In this document: in pieces, positions 1 to 9,183 of the stretch
Layout of the letters: each line of letters opens with the position of its first letter
How positions within the stretch are numbered: position 1 is the stretch's first letter
DNA from: Trichomonas tenax
Lineage: Eukaryota; Parabasalia; Trichomonadida; Trichomonadidae
Assembly (NCBI GenBank): GCA_023091735.1
Contig: JALKBU010000813.1
Coordinates: forward strand, 1 to 23,750
Length of the DNA stretch: 23,750 nt
Reading direction: 5' to 3'
Position numbers and translations under genes: made by a program
The notes under the pieces: generated by a model
What the model saw: the letters and a program-made list of their open reading frames with translations, nothing else
The model's database searches: none
What the model was told of the DNA's origin: nothing

Positions 1-248
1 CCATTTTTTGGTTTTGTTTTTCTTTCTTTTTTTCATATATATCATTCTTTCTCTCATACGCTGTAAACTCTTATGTGCCCACAAACGACAACTGAATATG
101 CAACAAAATATATTAAATGAAAAGACTAAAATGATCTATTGCACAGTTACTAAGATGGAGAAAAATATGAAAATAAAAATTTGACGTGTAAAATCCAATT
201 TTTGACTTATTATCGTCATTTTCCTTTCAATTTTAAAAGTAACATTCA
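1..248. other. AT-rich intergenic leader of the first gene
   Basis: No coding region was found. The first 60 bases are pyrimidine-rich with long T runs. The last 70 bases hold two promoter-like signals for the gene starting at 249: TTGACGTGTAAAA at 181-193, a variant of the recurring motif described in the findings, and an initiator-like TCATTTTC at 216-223. Confidence 0.5.
182..193 (+). promoter_or_regulatory. TGACGTGTAAAA element upstream of the gene at 249
   Basis: This is a one-base variant, in reverse orientation, of the TTTACATGTCA motif seen in several promoter regions of the window. It ends 55 bases before the ATG and about 22 bases before the initiator-like TCATTTTC at 216-223. Function is inferred only from position and recurrence. 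Confidence 0.35.
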
Positions 249-614
249 ATGAGAAGGTCTCGTTTCACTATCACTTCAAAATCCACAGTAACACGCACCG
301 CTCCTTTTGCTTCTCAGATGAAGAAAATTGTTCCCAAAAAGGAGGCACAACCTGCATCTTTGTCTAAGACCAATATCACAGACCCGATTCCAATTCCTGT
401 AGCTGAGCGTTCAATTGACCTCAAGAACGAGCAGATCGAGAAAATAGAAGAAGAGGAGGAAGAAGAAATTCAAGAGTACGAGGATGAACTCGATGAATTA
501 GCTGGTCTTCCAAGGAAGGAATTACTCGAATTATACCGTGTTGAATACAATAACTACCTCAACAACATCGATAAAATTTCCGAAATTATAGAAGAAAAAT
601 TGACCAAAGTTTAA
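249..614 (+). CDS. Small acidic coiled-coil protein, unknown function
   Basis: A 121-residue protein not recognised as any family. The N-terminal 45 residues are basic and Ser/Thr/Lys-rich (starting MRRSRFT). Residues about 55-80 form an acidic tract with a run of seven glutamates. Residues 85-121 look like an amphipathic helix with heptad-like Leu/Ile spacing (ELLELYRVEYNNYLNNIDKI), so a short coiled coil is likely. There is no signal peptide or membrane segment. The ATG follows an initiator-like TCATTTTC by about 30 bases, which supports this start. The gene converges on the zinc-finger gene at 1130-2347. The biased composition suggests a scaffold, nuclear or cytoskeletal adaptor, but that is a guess. 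Confidence 0.7.
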   Translation: MRRSRFTITSKSTVTRTAPFASQMKKIVPKKEAQPASLSKTNITDPIPIPVAERSIDLKNEQIEKIEEEEEEEIQEYEDELDELAGLPRKELLELYRVEYNNYLNNIDKISEIIEEKLTKV

Positions 615-1129
615 GTGTCGCTATAGAGTGAAATTCTGAATGCACTATCCAATACATAAAATTGTTTGATTACGTAAAGGTATTGCATAAAACTATCCAA
701 AATATATATTTTCCGTTTCTTTTTAAGGATCTATTAAATCCTTTTGATTCATTCATCTGCGGCTCTGTATATTTCAATGCCAAAACACCATGTGATTTTT
801 CATTTTATTTTTGTTTGATTCACCTAAAATCAAAGCAACAAAATGAATATTGGAAGATTTCATTGATGAATTTGCTGTTTCATAGATAGTTTGGAGCCAA
901 TACCGAGGTTTGGAGATAATGATGAAAAAAATTATGACTAAGATTTCACACTTTTTTTCATATGTTGACACATATATTCCGGACAAGAATTAGATTGCTA
1001 TTGATGTGCAATTTAAAGCTCTAAAGGAATTATAAGAAGAAAAGGAATTTTGATTTTGAAATTTTGTTGATTGTGTGAAAAAGTAAGAAATAAAACATAA
1101 CCTATCGTTTAGAATCAAAATTGATGACA
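615..1129. other. Convergent intergenic gap
   Basis: About 515 bases between two converging genes. Open frames of up to 75 codons exist here but lack an ATG or have intergenic-type composition and no family resemblance, so I do not call them. No repeat or RNA gene was recognised. Confidence 0.5.
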
Positions 1130-2347
1130 TCAATGGCGCATGCAGCATGGGCAGCCGCAGAGTGGCATCATCTTTGGTCTTGAGTCAGCTGTGAGCGAGC
1201 AGTAGGAGTCAGCAATCTTGTGCTGGCCGCAGTCGCAGACACCGACGTGCCTTCCGAGCTTGATAAGCCTGTGGGAGTAGTGGCAGATCATAGCGCATGC
1301 AAGGCACATCATTTGACCTTCCTTGAAGTTGCATGTCTCGCAAGCGAACATTTCCTGCTCTCTTGGCTTGTCACCATACTTGTAGAATGTGCAAACATCG
1401 ATGCAGTCGTCGACTCTTGGGATGTACTTGCACTCAGCACCTGGAGCGGACTGTCCACCGCAGTTGCAGCGAGCCCAAACCTTGCCAACAGAGACAACTT
1501 TGTGTCCAGAGTGGCAAATTCTTGCACATCCATCGCAGCATCTTGTCTTCTCGTTGTAGCCGCATGTGAGGCAGCGGAAGAACTCCTCTTCAGCCTCTTC
1601 TGGTCCGTACTCGCCGTAGATACATCCGAACTTGTCCTTGGTGTCCTTTAATGTGCAGTTGCCGAGTTGGGCGCAATCACAGAAACCTGGTGAGATAATC
1701 TGCTCAAGCTGGTGTCCGGCGTGGCACTTGTCGGCGCAGGCCTTGCAGACGACTTGCTGCTCGGTGAACTTGCAAGTCTCGCAGTTGTATAAAGGCTGGA
1801 GGAATGGCATGTTTGTGCCGATCTCCTGTGTGCATCTGTCTGTGAGAGATCCGATGAGGATGAAGATGGAGCAGATCATTTGGTTCTCTGGCTTGATATT
1901 TGTGATCGTGAATTCTGTTGCTGGGCCATTGTACTCCACGCACTCGAGGGAGGAGTCTGTAGCGAACTCGTAGGCGTTCTTATAGACTTGTTCCTCGTTA
2001 TTCTTGATGGTAACCTCGCAATTGTGGATATACTCACCCTCGAGCTTCATAACGATCTGGTTGACGAAGGAAAACGGTGGGAGCTTGAACTTGAAGACGT
2101 CACCGCGTGGCCAGGCTGAGAAATCCTGGATAAGTTGTGGCTTCAAGAAGTAATCGTTGTTTGTGGAGCCTTCGACGTCGAGCATTGGCTGAAGGACTGT
2201 CGGGAAGAAAGATGGGGTGCAATCGCAGCACTCACACTCGTCGTGTTGGCAATCGCAGCAATCGCACTCGCATTTGTGGTCATGGCACTCACATGCGTGC
2301 TCGTGGCAGTGGCACTCTCCTTGGCAGCACTTTGCCGGTTCGCTCAT
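1130..2347 (-). CDS. Triple UBR-box zinc-finger protein with metallothionein-like N-terminus
   Basis: A 405-residue Cys/His-rich protein. Residues 7-43 hold 15 Cys and 6 His in CxC, CC and HxC patterns resembling a metallothionein. Residues 50-175 are a mixed beta-rich domain I cannot name. Three UBR-type (N-recognin) zinc fingers follow, beginning at about C189, C259 and C336. Each shows CxxC, CxxC, CHxxH (third copy CHYSH) and a closing CxC. The tail ends CGCPCCMRH. UBR boxes bind N-degrons in ubiquitin ligases of the N-end-rule pathway, but no RING or other E3 domain is present here, so a stand-alone reader, adaptor or metal-binding role is possible. Codons end mostly in C or G, unlike the AT-rich neighbours, which suggests high expression. 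The gene diverges from the nonaspanin. Confidence 0.85.
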   Translation of the reverse strand: MSEPAKCCQGECHCHEHACECHDHKCECDCCDCQHDECECCDCTPSFFPTVLQPMLDVEGSTNNDYFLKPQLIQDFSAWPRGDVFKFKLPPFSFVNQIVMKLEGEYIHNCEVTIKNNEEQVYKNAYEFATDSSLECVEYNGPATEFTITNIKPENQMICSIFILIGSLTDRCTQEIGTNMPFLQPLYNCETCKFTEQQVVCKACADKCHAGHQLEQIISPGFCDCAQLGNCTLKDTKDKFGCIYGEYGPEEAEEEFFRCLTCGYNEKTRCCDGCARICHSGHKVVSVGKVWARCNCGGQSAPGAECKYIPRVDDCIDVCTFYKYGDKPREQEMFACETCNFKEGQMMCLACAMICHYSHRLIKLGRHVGVCDCGQHKIADSYCSLTADSRPKMMPLCGCPCCMRH

Positions 2348-3088
2348 TTCGAAAAAGAATATTTTTCATTGTTTTCACAATATTTTCAAAAACTTGGGAG
2401 AACTCCTCACAATTATTTGTGAAATGTCCTCACAATAGTCTGACCCTAATTAATAACGACCAATCACTTTGTCGCACTTTTTATTTTATTCGAAATCATA
2501 CCCTAAGAGTTTATTGGAGTTTTTCAATCTAGCCATATAGGTTTCATGGCTTATTAAGCTGTCTTTCAAAATTTTATCAAACTTCATTTACTACTTAAAA
2601 GGAATGGAATACATAACGACATGGCCCTTCACGTTGTAAATTTGACTCCCATTTCCTATTCGCTCAGATATCGAGAACCTTAATTTCAACAAAATAAGCA
2701 TCGAAACTATTCTATCTTCTTCCTTATCAACACTAATCCAATGTTTCGCTTTCCCAGCTTTCCAAACTGTTTGCGAGAATCAATATTTTATCTTTTGAAA
2801 GAAATATCGATTTCTAGTCTCATTACTATTATAAATGAAATTTCTATCTATAGCTAAATTGATGCTCATTTTGCTATTGGTTCGAAATGAATATATTATC
2901 AGTATTTGAAAAGAATTATATTTAAAAATGGTTATAAAGTTGAATTAGCTTTATAAATTCATTTAATGTTCATTTGCTATATGATTTTTATTATTGTTTT
3001 TGGATAACAATGAAGAAATGTTGACGGAATTGGTGTTTGACAATATTAAGTTTACTTGTCAAAAATAAATCTGAAAAAGTGATAAAAA
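2348..3088. other. Divergent promoter region between the UBR-box and nonaspanin genes
   Basis: About 740 AT-rich bases. A 38-codon ATG frame near 2739 has no recognisable features and is not called. The clearest signal is TTTACTTGTCA at 3051-3061, just upstream of the nonaspanin start. No initiator-like motif is obvious near the UBR-box start. Confidence 0.5.
3051..3061 (+). promoter_or_regulatory. TTTACTTGTCA element upstream of the nonaspanin gene
   Basis: It lies 27 bases before the nonaspanin ATG. The same 11-mer occurs exactly at 19217-19227 and differs by one base from TTTACATGTCA at 17072 and 19136. Proximity to a start codon supports a promoter role, which is inferred. Confidence 0.4.
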
Positions 3089-4861
3089 ATGTTTTTATTG
3101 GTTATTCAAAGTGCGCGGCCATTTACTATTTTGCCGCCACGAGCGAATACATACAAGGAAAACGAAAAGATTTCAATCTATGCTGGCTCCCTTAAAAGCA
3201 CAAAAGTGCCTTATCCTTATGATTATAATTTTATGGACCTTTTTTGCAATATAAAGGACGAGAAAGCGCCTAAATTATCCGCTACATCGAAATTATTAGG
3301 ATCTGATGATCTTAAGACGCCAATTGAACTCGAAATTGGCCAAGATGCCGAAAACAAACAACTTTGCACTGTTAAATATACCGCAGATCAACAGCAAGCA
3401 TTAATTCAATTGATAGATAACGATTATAGACTTTATTATACACTCGATAATCTTTTAATTGCAGACGAAGTTCAAACAAACGAATCACTCACATATTTGG
3501 CCGGTATTCCAATAGGCTTCAAAGATAATAACGGAAAACATTACATTTATAATCACGTCGAATTCAATATTGAAATTTCTCCATTTAACAACAAAAAGAC
3601 AAACATTGTCGGCTTCGAATCTGGAGTCCTTCTTTCTACAGAGGGCTCTGATAGTGTTGAAAAACTTTCATCAATCAATTTCACATATTCAATTCATTTT
3701 ACAACAACTAAAAAGGCTTATGTCGACAGATGGGACAAGCTTAACTTAGGAGTGAAGTCAAAGATCCACTGGATATCGATTTTCAGCACTTTAGCTATTA
3801 TTATCGTACAATCAATAGTGATTGGAGCATTACTTCTCAGAACAGTTAAATTCGACTTCATTCGTTACAGCAAGATGTTTGATGATGAAGATGATCCTCT
3901 CGAAGAAAGTGGTTGGAAATTAATTCACGGAGACGTTTTTCGTCGCCCAACTGAAGTCGATAAGTTATCACAACTCCTTGCCGGTGGTATAACATTATTC
4001 ATTTCATTCGGATTACTTCTCTTATTTGCTGCGATCGGATTGTTCGAATATGTTGGCACAATTTCTATGTCTATGGCATTCATTTACTGCTACATCTTCT
4101 CATGCCCGATTGGCGGTATTATATCTGGTCTTTTCTTCCATACAATAGGCACAAAATCATGGAAGAATAACATGATAATGAGTGCTCTCACAGTCATACT
4201 TCCAATATTTGTTGTTCACGCATTCATCAATATGGCATATCTTAAGAGCTCTGTTACAGTATCATTGTTCTCCTTCGTCTACATGTATGGTGTTTATGGA
4301 GGACTTTCCATCTTCTTGTTCGTTTTTGGTCATATTATCGGTCTTAGAGTTCATCAGATAGAATTCCCAGCTCGTGTGAACCAGCTTCCAAGGCAGATCC
4401 CTATTCAGCCTAAATATCTCAACCCATATATTACTATGTCTATTAGCGGCTTCGTCATCTTTCTTTCATTCGCTTTCCAGGCTCACACACTCCTCGATGC
4501 AATTTGGACAAGCACAGCACCATATAGATTGTTCTGGATTTCGCTCCTTGTCTTCTGCGCGATGATTGTCACAGCCTGCGAGACAACAGTTCTTGTAGTA
4601 TATCTCCACCTCACACACGAGGACTACAACTGGTGGTGGCCGGCTGCTAGAACTGCTTTCGCATCTGGAATCTTCTTCTTTATTTACTCAATCGTATATC
4701 TTCTCACTGTTTATCAGCCACCAACATTGTTGGCTATTTTCGTATATATAGGAATTTCTGTTGTTATTGGATACTTCATTGCACTTATTAATGGTGCAAC
4801 AGGTTTCTTGACATCAATTATATTTGTTATTAAGCTATTCTCAGAGCTTAAAATGGAATAA
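3089..4861 (+). CDS. Nonaspanin (TM9SF/EMP70 family) membrane protein
   Basis: A 590-residue transmembrane 9 superfamily protein. These act in the Golgi and endosomes in sorting of membrane cargo. After a very short hydrophobic N-terminus, residues 16-53 follow the family's lumenal opening (LPPRANTY, then YPYDYNFMDLFC). The lumenal domain runs to about 225, the first membrane segment is 227-250, and the cytosolic signature GWKLIHGDVFR is at 275-285. Eight further hydrophobic segments follow. The last residues, LKME, fit the KXD/E Golgi-retention motif described for plant family members. Length is near the usual 580-660. An in-frame TAA lies just upstream, so this ATG is the first available; the signal peptide is unusually short. 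The stop overlaps a TAAA. Confidence 0.95.
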   Translation: MFLLVIQSARPFTILPPRANTYKENEKISIYAGSLKSTKVPYPYDYNFMDLFCNIKDEKAPKLSATSKLLGSDDLKTPIELEIGQDAENKQLCTVKYTADQQQALIQLIDNDYRLYYTLDNLLIADEVQTNESLTYLAGIPIGFKDNNGKHYIYNHVEFNIEISPFNNKKTNIVGFESGVLLSTEGSDSVEKLSSINFTYSIHFTTTKKAYVDRWDKLNLGVKSKIHWISIFSTLAIIIVQSIVIGALLLRTVKFDFIRYSKMFDDEDDPLEESGWKLIHGDVFRRPTEVDKLSQLLAGGITLFISFGLLLLFAAIGLFEYVGTISMSMAFIYCYIFSCPIGGIISGLFFHTIGTKSWKNNMIMSALTVILPIFVVHAFINMAYLKSSVTVSLFSFVYMYGVYGGLSIFLFVFGHIIGLRVHQIEFPARVNQLPRQIPIQPKYLNPYITMSISGFVIFLSFAFQAHTLLDAIWTSTAPYRLFWISLLVFCAMIVTACETTVLVVYLHLTHEDYNWWWPAARTAFASGIFFFIYSIVYLLTVYQPPTLLAIFVYIGISVVIGYFIALINGATGFLTSIIFVIKLFSELKME

Positions 4862-5433
4862 ATGTTTAAAAATATGCAAAAAGCTTAACTCTAACACATA
4901 TTTTCGCATACTCTGTGTTTCTCACAATAATACCTTCATATAGATATCCTTTCACCATTAAAATGTGTAAATATCAATCTTATTTTGTCGATATTAAAAG
5001 CGTTTGAACAAGTTTATGAAAGAAATTGATTTAATAGTAATTTTAAAGAATATTCACAGTATTAAATTCATAATATTTTAATGTTTTTATGGTGATTTTG
5101 CAATTTTGAAAAATATTTAAAGAAAAACTTGACAAATTGATCTAGAGCTTTTTTGAGATATTGATGAGCAACGAATGATTAAGTCTCCGGGAATGTGCTA
5201 AATCAATAACATAGTTTTAAGGCAGTGTTTTCTTAAAAATCAAGCTATATATTTTATTCGGGCTCAGATTCGGAGTCATTTTTAAAGGCAAAGAAGCTTC
5301 AAATTATGCGTTCTCTCTAATGCTTCCTCATTCAAGGGAGATCAAATCTCAAATTTCAAATTCTATGCATAAACCGACGATTCTCCTATAGCGAACAGTA
5401 GAAATCCATATAGGTTCTTATTTATCTCATATT
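4862..5433. other. AT-rich intergenic gap
   Basis: About 570 bases downstream of the nonaspanin gene. No convincing open frame, RNA gene or repeat was seen. Somewhat less AT-rich sequence starts near 5260, ahead of the small ORF at 5434. Confidence 0.4.
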
Positions 5434-5556
5434 ATGTTGTCTTCATTGTCCGTTTTCGTTTTCGTCCTTTCGGCTGTTGTAAATTTTATGTACAAAACAT
5501 CATTGAATGAGCCAGGTCTTTCAATAATCATAAAACGGAAGCAAAGATTTTATTGA
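5434..5556 (+). CDS. Possible 40-residue single-pass membrane peptide
   Basis: An ATG frame of 40 codons. Residues 1-19 are strongly hydrophobic (MLSSLSVFVFVLSAVVNFM), followed by a polar stretch and a basic tail (IKRKQRFY). This resembles the mini-membrane subunits of ER or mitochondrial-type complexes in length and topology, but I recognise no family. The codons in the hydrophobic part (TCC, GTC, TTC, TCG) are less AT-rich than the surrounding DNA. TCATATT immediately precedes the ATG and is a weak initiator match. It ends 36 bases before the cyclin ATG, so it could instead be part of the cyclin promoter region or an upstream ORF. Chance occurrence cannot be excluded. Confidence 0.35.
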   Translation: MLSSLSVFVFVLSAVVNFMYKTSLNEPGLSIIIKRKQRFY

Positions 5557-5577
5557 AAATGTGTACGTTTAAGAAAA

Positions 5578-5585
5578 TCATTTTC
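5578..5585 (+). promoter_or_regulatory. Initiator-like TCATTTTC of the cyclin gene
   Basis: It matches the trichomonad initiator consensus TCA(+1)-pyrimidine-T-(T/A). With the A at 5580 as +1, the 5' leader would be 13 bases, typical for the group. This supports the ATG at 5593. Confidence 0.6.
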
Positions 5586-5592
5586 ATCGAAA

Positions 5593-6615
5593 ATGTTTTC
5601 ATCACGCACGCAGAATAGCTCAGTCAACACACTGTCTGATGATAGATTGAAGCATCAGCTTGGGTTGGCTGCATTTGTTGCCCCCAAGAAGTTTGTCAAA
5701 GCTGATGATGATGAATATTCAGACGTTGAAATCGAAGATGTTGATGAAGAAGTAGTTGAAACAGATTACAAAGACATGCAGGAAATCGATATAAACAATA
5801 TCTCGAAGCCATTGAATGTTTCGAGATACGCAGAAAGAATTTTTATTAATGATCAAAAGGAAGAAGAGCAGTTCATCATTCCTCTCGGAACATTCGAGAG
5901 TGTGCAGCAAGAAATCACACCAAAAATGAGAGAAATTCTTGTGAAGTGGTTGATAAACGTACACCACGAATTTAATTTCTCCAGCGAGACTCTCTTCAAC
6001 GCCATCGCATACCTCGACCAAGTTTTGGCCAAGAAAAGCATTAGAAAAAACAGACTTCAGCTTGTTGGATCTGTTTGTTTGTGGATGGCTGCGAAAGTTG
6101 AAGAAATCAGGATTCCATCAGTGAACGAACTCATAGAACTCTGCAATGAACCATATACACAAGCACAATTCTGTCGTTACGAAGCAAAAATTCTCACAAT
6201 CTTGAATTTCCGTCTTCAGTTCCCTACAATCAAAGGATTCCTTCGTAGATACCTCATGGCTGTCTCGGCCAACAACTCTCTCATTGAGATTGCAGGCTTT
6301 ATATGTGAAACTGCCCTTTTAGATCACAGATTTGTTTCTTTTCGTCCTTCTGCTGTGGCTCTTTCTATTGTTGCGTCTTCCATACTTTCATCAGGTTCAG
6401 TGATCCCAAAGGTATTGCTTAAAAGATACTCTCACTTCCAGAACATGGATGAAGTTAAAGAAGTTATTCCAATTGTTATGGAATCAACAAATTCTGTCCT
6501 TGCCAAGAAATCCGGTGCTTCTTACCAAAGATATACAGATTCTTCACTCTCTGGTGCCGTGTTATCATTGAATCTCGATGAAAATCATCTTAAGAAATTA
6601 TTAATGTCGTTATAA
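5593..6615 (+). CDS. A/B-type cyclin
   Basis: A 340-residue cyclin, the regulatory partner of a cyclin-dependent kinase in cell-cycle control. An acidic N-terminal region of about 75 residues precedes the first cyclin fold at roughly 80-205. That fold has the mitotic-cyclin signature KMREILVKWLINVH at 111-124; the usual Asp of ILVDWL is Lys here. KVEE at 168-171 supplies the conserved Lys/Glu pair that contacts the kinase. The second cyclin fold is at about 208-320. No RxxL destruction box is evident in the N-terminal region, so degradation control may differ from animal cyclin B. The initiator-like TCATTTTC 13 bases upstream supports the start. Confidence 0.93.
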   Translation: MFSSRTQNSSVNTLSDDRLKHQLGLAAFVAPKKFVKADDDEYSDVEIEDVDEEVVETDYKDMQEIDINNISKPLNVSRYAERIFINDQKEEEQFIIPLGTFESVQQEITPKMREILVKWLINVHHEFNFSSETLFNAIAYLDQVLAKKSIRKNRLQLVGSVCLWMAAKVEEIRIPSVNELIELCNEPYTQAQFCRYEAKILTILNFRLQFPTIKGFLRRYLMAVSANNSLIEIAGFICETALLDHRFVSFRPSAVALSIVASSILSSGSVIPKVLLKRYSHFQNMDEVKEVIPIVMESTNSVLAKKSGASYQRYTDSSLSGAVLSLNLDENHLKKLLMSL

Positions 6616-6992
6616 TGTTTTTGTTTGTAAAAATACTCATGCTTAACCTTCCTCTATTTATTGGAATATGAGAATTTGACCATTACTCTTTAATCTGATG
6701 ATGTTTCTCGGAGGAACTTTCATTTGGAAAAGTCTTAGAGAAACAAATAACTAACTAACTCTATAGTATGAGAATATAGAACACATCACAAAGTATATAA
6801 TTATATGAGTATTGCATAATATTGCCTAAATAGAATTCGAAATAGATTCAATTAAAAAGCAATTATCGAAATTTCATTATGTTTCTATTACCATTGATTT
6901 TAATTTTACATTGAACTCGATAATTCAATCAAAAAATGAAGCATGAATATCTCTCCCTTAATATTTTTGCAAAACCCTAATTTATTAAAAAA
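6616..6992. other. AT-rich intergenic gap
   Basis: About 377 bases between the cyclin and the first bromodomain gene. No coding frame, RNA or strong repeat was seen. ACTAACTAACTC near 6747 resembles part of a trichomonad branch site, but no intron context surrounds it. Confidence 0.4.
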
Positions 6993-7670
6993 ATGAATAG
7001 TGTTCCATTCTCGAGAGATGATCAACTTCGAACATGTTTGCGTATTACTGATTTACTCATATCGCATCCGTCAAGTGCACTATTCATGAATCCTGTCGAT
7101 CCTGTGAGAGATGACGCTCCTGGATATTATGAGAAAGTAAAAAATCCAATTACTCTTCCCGATGTTAAGCATAAGTTAACAGGAAACGTTTATAAGAGTA
7201 CTTATGATTGGAAGAATGATATTGATCTCATTTGGTCAAATGCGATACTTTATAATGGTGAAGCATCAATTGTTTCACGAATTGCGAAACATATGAAAAA
7301 TGTTGCACACAAATACATCGTTAATAAGCTTCCACAAACAACCTACGATTGGATTGATAATATTGGAACGTATGTGGCCAAATTAAAGTCATCATACTCT
7401 TACGCTGAGACAAATAACGAAAATTTAGCACCAATTAACTCTAAAAATCGCGAAAAATTATCACAAAAATTAATTCTCGCTTTACAGAAGTTAACAGATG
7501 AAGATGACAGAGTCAACATTGGTCGTATATTAGCGCTCTTTGATGTTAAATATACCTCAAATGAACAAAACGTAATTAATATGAGAGATGTGCCTAATGA
7601 AGCTCTTGATCTGTTAATCATGTATGCCAAATTCCGATTTGCTGAAATGAAATACCATTATCCTGATTAA
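6993..7670 (+). CDS. Bromodomain protein, BET-like (bromodomain plus NET-like domain)
   Basis: A 225-residue chromatin reader. The bromodomain spans about 10-110: the ZA loop contains PVDPVRDDAPGYYEKVKNPI at 34-53, and the BC-loop motif NAILYNGE at 83-90 supplies the acetyl-lysine-binding Asn at 89. Residues 148-215 resemble the NET (extra-terminal) domain of BET proteins. BET family members bind acetylated histones and recruit transcription factors. Canonical members carry two bromodomains; this one has one and lacks the charged linker of its neighbour. It lies head-to-tail with a second gene of the same domain order, starting about 640 bases downstream, which points to an old tandem duplication. 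Confidence 0.92.
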   Translation: MNSVPFSRDDQLRTCLRITDLLISHPSSALFMNPVDPVRDDAPGYYEKVKNPITLPDVKHKLTGNVYKSTYDWKNDIDLIWSNAILYNGEASIVSRIAKHMKNVAHKYIVNKLPQTTYDWIDNIGTYVAKLKSSYSYAETNNENLAPINSKNREKLSQKLILALQKLTDEDDRVNIGRILALFDVKYTSNEQNVINMRDVPNEALDLLIMYAKFRFAEMKYHYPD

Positions 7671-8313
7671 TATTTTAATCAAATTTAGTTTATCGATTTA
7701 TTATTATGTTTGGATTAAATTTTAGAATACCTGTATATTACAGAATTACATGTCCTTATGCAGAAAAGGATTTTTATCTAATTTATTTTTCAAAAAATTA
7801 TATTTCATATTAAATGCTTCTATGTGTTGTCGATCAACAAGGAATCAATAGAGTTGATCATGATTTAACTCTTAGCCGCAAAATTAAATGAATGTAAATA
7901 CTGGAATATTGAATTTTTAATGATTGCTTAGTGTTTAAATGGAAAAAGTGAGATTTGAATGATTTAATGAATAGATGCTTCAAAAATAATGGAATTGTTC
8001 GCAGCCCATAAATCATATGCTCGATTACAAAAAGTCATTGATTGGTAGTTGAACATATGCTTTCAAGGTATAAGAACCATAAGATTTGAATAAATACAAG
8101 TTGGTGTATATATTGATATAGGTTATATTGAATGAAAATGATCTTAGTTTTGATTATTATTCGATTTAAATCAACAATCAATAAAAATTCGTGACATATA
8201 TAGCATGCAATGAGTACACACTGTGTGCAAAGCCGAATTCGAAAATAGCAAATTATCGTCCGTTAACGAAAAAAATAAACTGTCAGTTTTTTGAAAACTG
8301 TCCGTTTGAGTGG
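7671..8313. other. Gap between tandem bromodomain genes
   Basis: About 640 AT-rich bases. A 7-bp inverted repeat (GATCAAC 7832-7838, GTTGATC 7853-7859) could form a small hairpin. GTTAACGAA at 8262-8270, about 50 bases before the next ATG, resembles Myb recognition sites (YAACNG/TAACGA) known from Trichomonas promoters. No gene was seen. Confidence 0.4.
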
Positions 8314-9183
8314 ATGATGTTGACTGATTATCAGCGACAGCATCTTCTTGAGGGGCTGAATAAAGTGACAGAGTACCATATATCGGCAATGTTCGCGGTT
8401 CCTGTCGACCCGGAGCGCGACGGCTGTCCAAATTATCTCGATATAATCAAAACACCGATGGATCTTGGCACTGTACGCAAAAAATTACTCAACAATGAAT
8501 ACAATACTGTACAAGACTGCAAAAATGACGTTGCTCTCATTTGGGACAACACAATCAAATTTAACGGACCTAATTCCATCATTTCTTTTCTCGCTAAGCA
8601 GCTAGAAAAGGTATTTAAGGACAATACAGACTGGCTATCAGGCGATGATTACACAGATTGGCACAAGAAATGCGCAGAAATTAAAGCAAGGAACGCGGCT
8701 ACGAAAGTTAACTTTGAAAAGAAGGCTGTGGCGGCAAAGCCATCGCGCCAGCATTCAATGCCTGCAGAGGCTCCACCATCTTCAGCAGCGGCCCCAGCAC
8801 ATCCTCCAAAGCCACGTGGACGCCCTGCAAAGCGTAAAGTGGAACCAGAGCATCCACCTGCTGTTGCTGAGGTTGTTACCGCTATTGAGGAGGTTAAAGA
8901 CGAACAGCCTGCACCTCCACCACCTCCTCCACCTAAGGAAGAGGCTCCTATCGGATTAGACCAAGAAGAAAAGGACCAGCTCGCACAAGATATCCAAGAG
9001 ATCAGTGATAGAGAGAATGCTGATGATATTCAGAGATTAATTGATTATATTGCTTCTCAAGAACCTTCTCTTGTTAAAGATGGCGTTGTGGATACTGACC
9101 TAAACTTGATGAAGCCTGAGACCCACCTCGGATTAAGGAAGCTTGCTGATGAAATCCTCAAATCTTATCATTCAAATGTTTGA
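8314..9183 (+). CDS. Bromodomain protein with AT-hook and NET-like domain
   Basis: A 289-residue protein using the ATG at 8314. The open frame extends further upstream but without an ATG. The bromodomain is at about 5-102, with FAVPVDPERDGCPNYLDIIK in the ZA loop, PMDLGTV at 48-54 and the acetyl-lysine-binding Asn at 84 in IKFNGPN. A Pro/Ala/Lys-rich linker carries an AT-hook core (KPRGRPAKRK, 166-175), expected to bind AT-rich minor grooves, and a seven-proline run. Residues 215-285 form a NET-like domain. It matches the preceding gene in domain order but adds the DNA-binding linker, so the pair looks like diverged duplicates. Role: acetylated-chromatin reader in the nucleus. Confidence 0.92.
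   Translation: MMLTDYQRQHLLEGLNKVTEYHISAMFAVPVDPERDGCPNYLDIIKTPMDLGTVRKKLLNNEYNTVQDCKNDVALIWDNTIKFNGPNSIISFLAKQLEKVFKDNTDWLSGDDYTDWHKKCAEIKARNAATKVNFEKKAVAAKPSRQHSMPAEAPPSSAAAPAHPPKPRGRPAKRKVEPEHPPAVAEVVTAIEEVKDEQPAPPPPPPPKEEAPIGLDQEEKDQLAQDIQEISDRENADDIQRLIDYIASQEPSLVKDGVVDTDLNLMKPETHLGLRKLADEILKSYHSNV

Noticed and set aside
662..889. A 75-codon frame downstream of the first gene
   Set aside because: It has no ATG at its start, AT-rich composition and no family resemblance.
1220..1973. Several long plus-strand open frames across 1220-1973
   Set aside because: They lie opposite the GC-rich UBR-box gene and are shadows of its codon bias; the minus-strand protein has clear zinc-finger patterns.
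6740..6765. ACTAAC repeats resembling a trichomonad intron branch site
   Set aside because: They lie in intergenic DNA with no GTATGT-type donor or split coding frame nearby.
8191..8313. Upstream extension of the second bromodomain protein
   Set aside because: The extra frame begins at GTG, not ATG; the ATG at 8314 directly precedes the bromodomain, so the extension is taken as leader.
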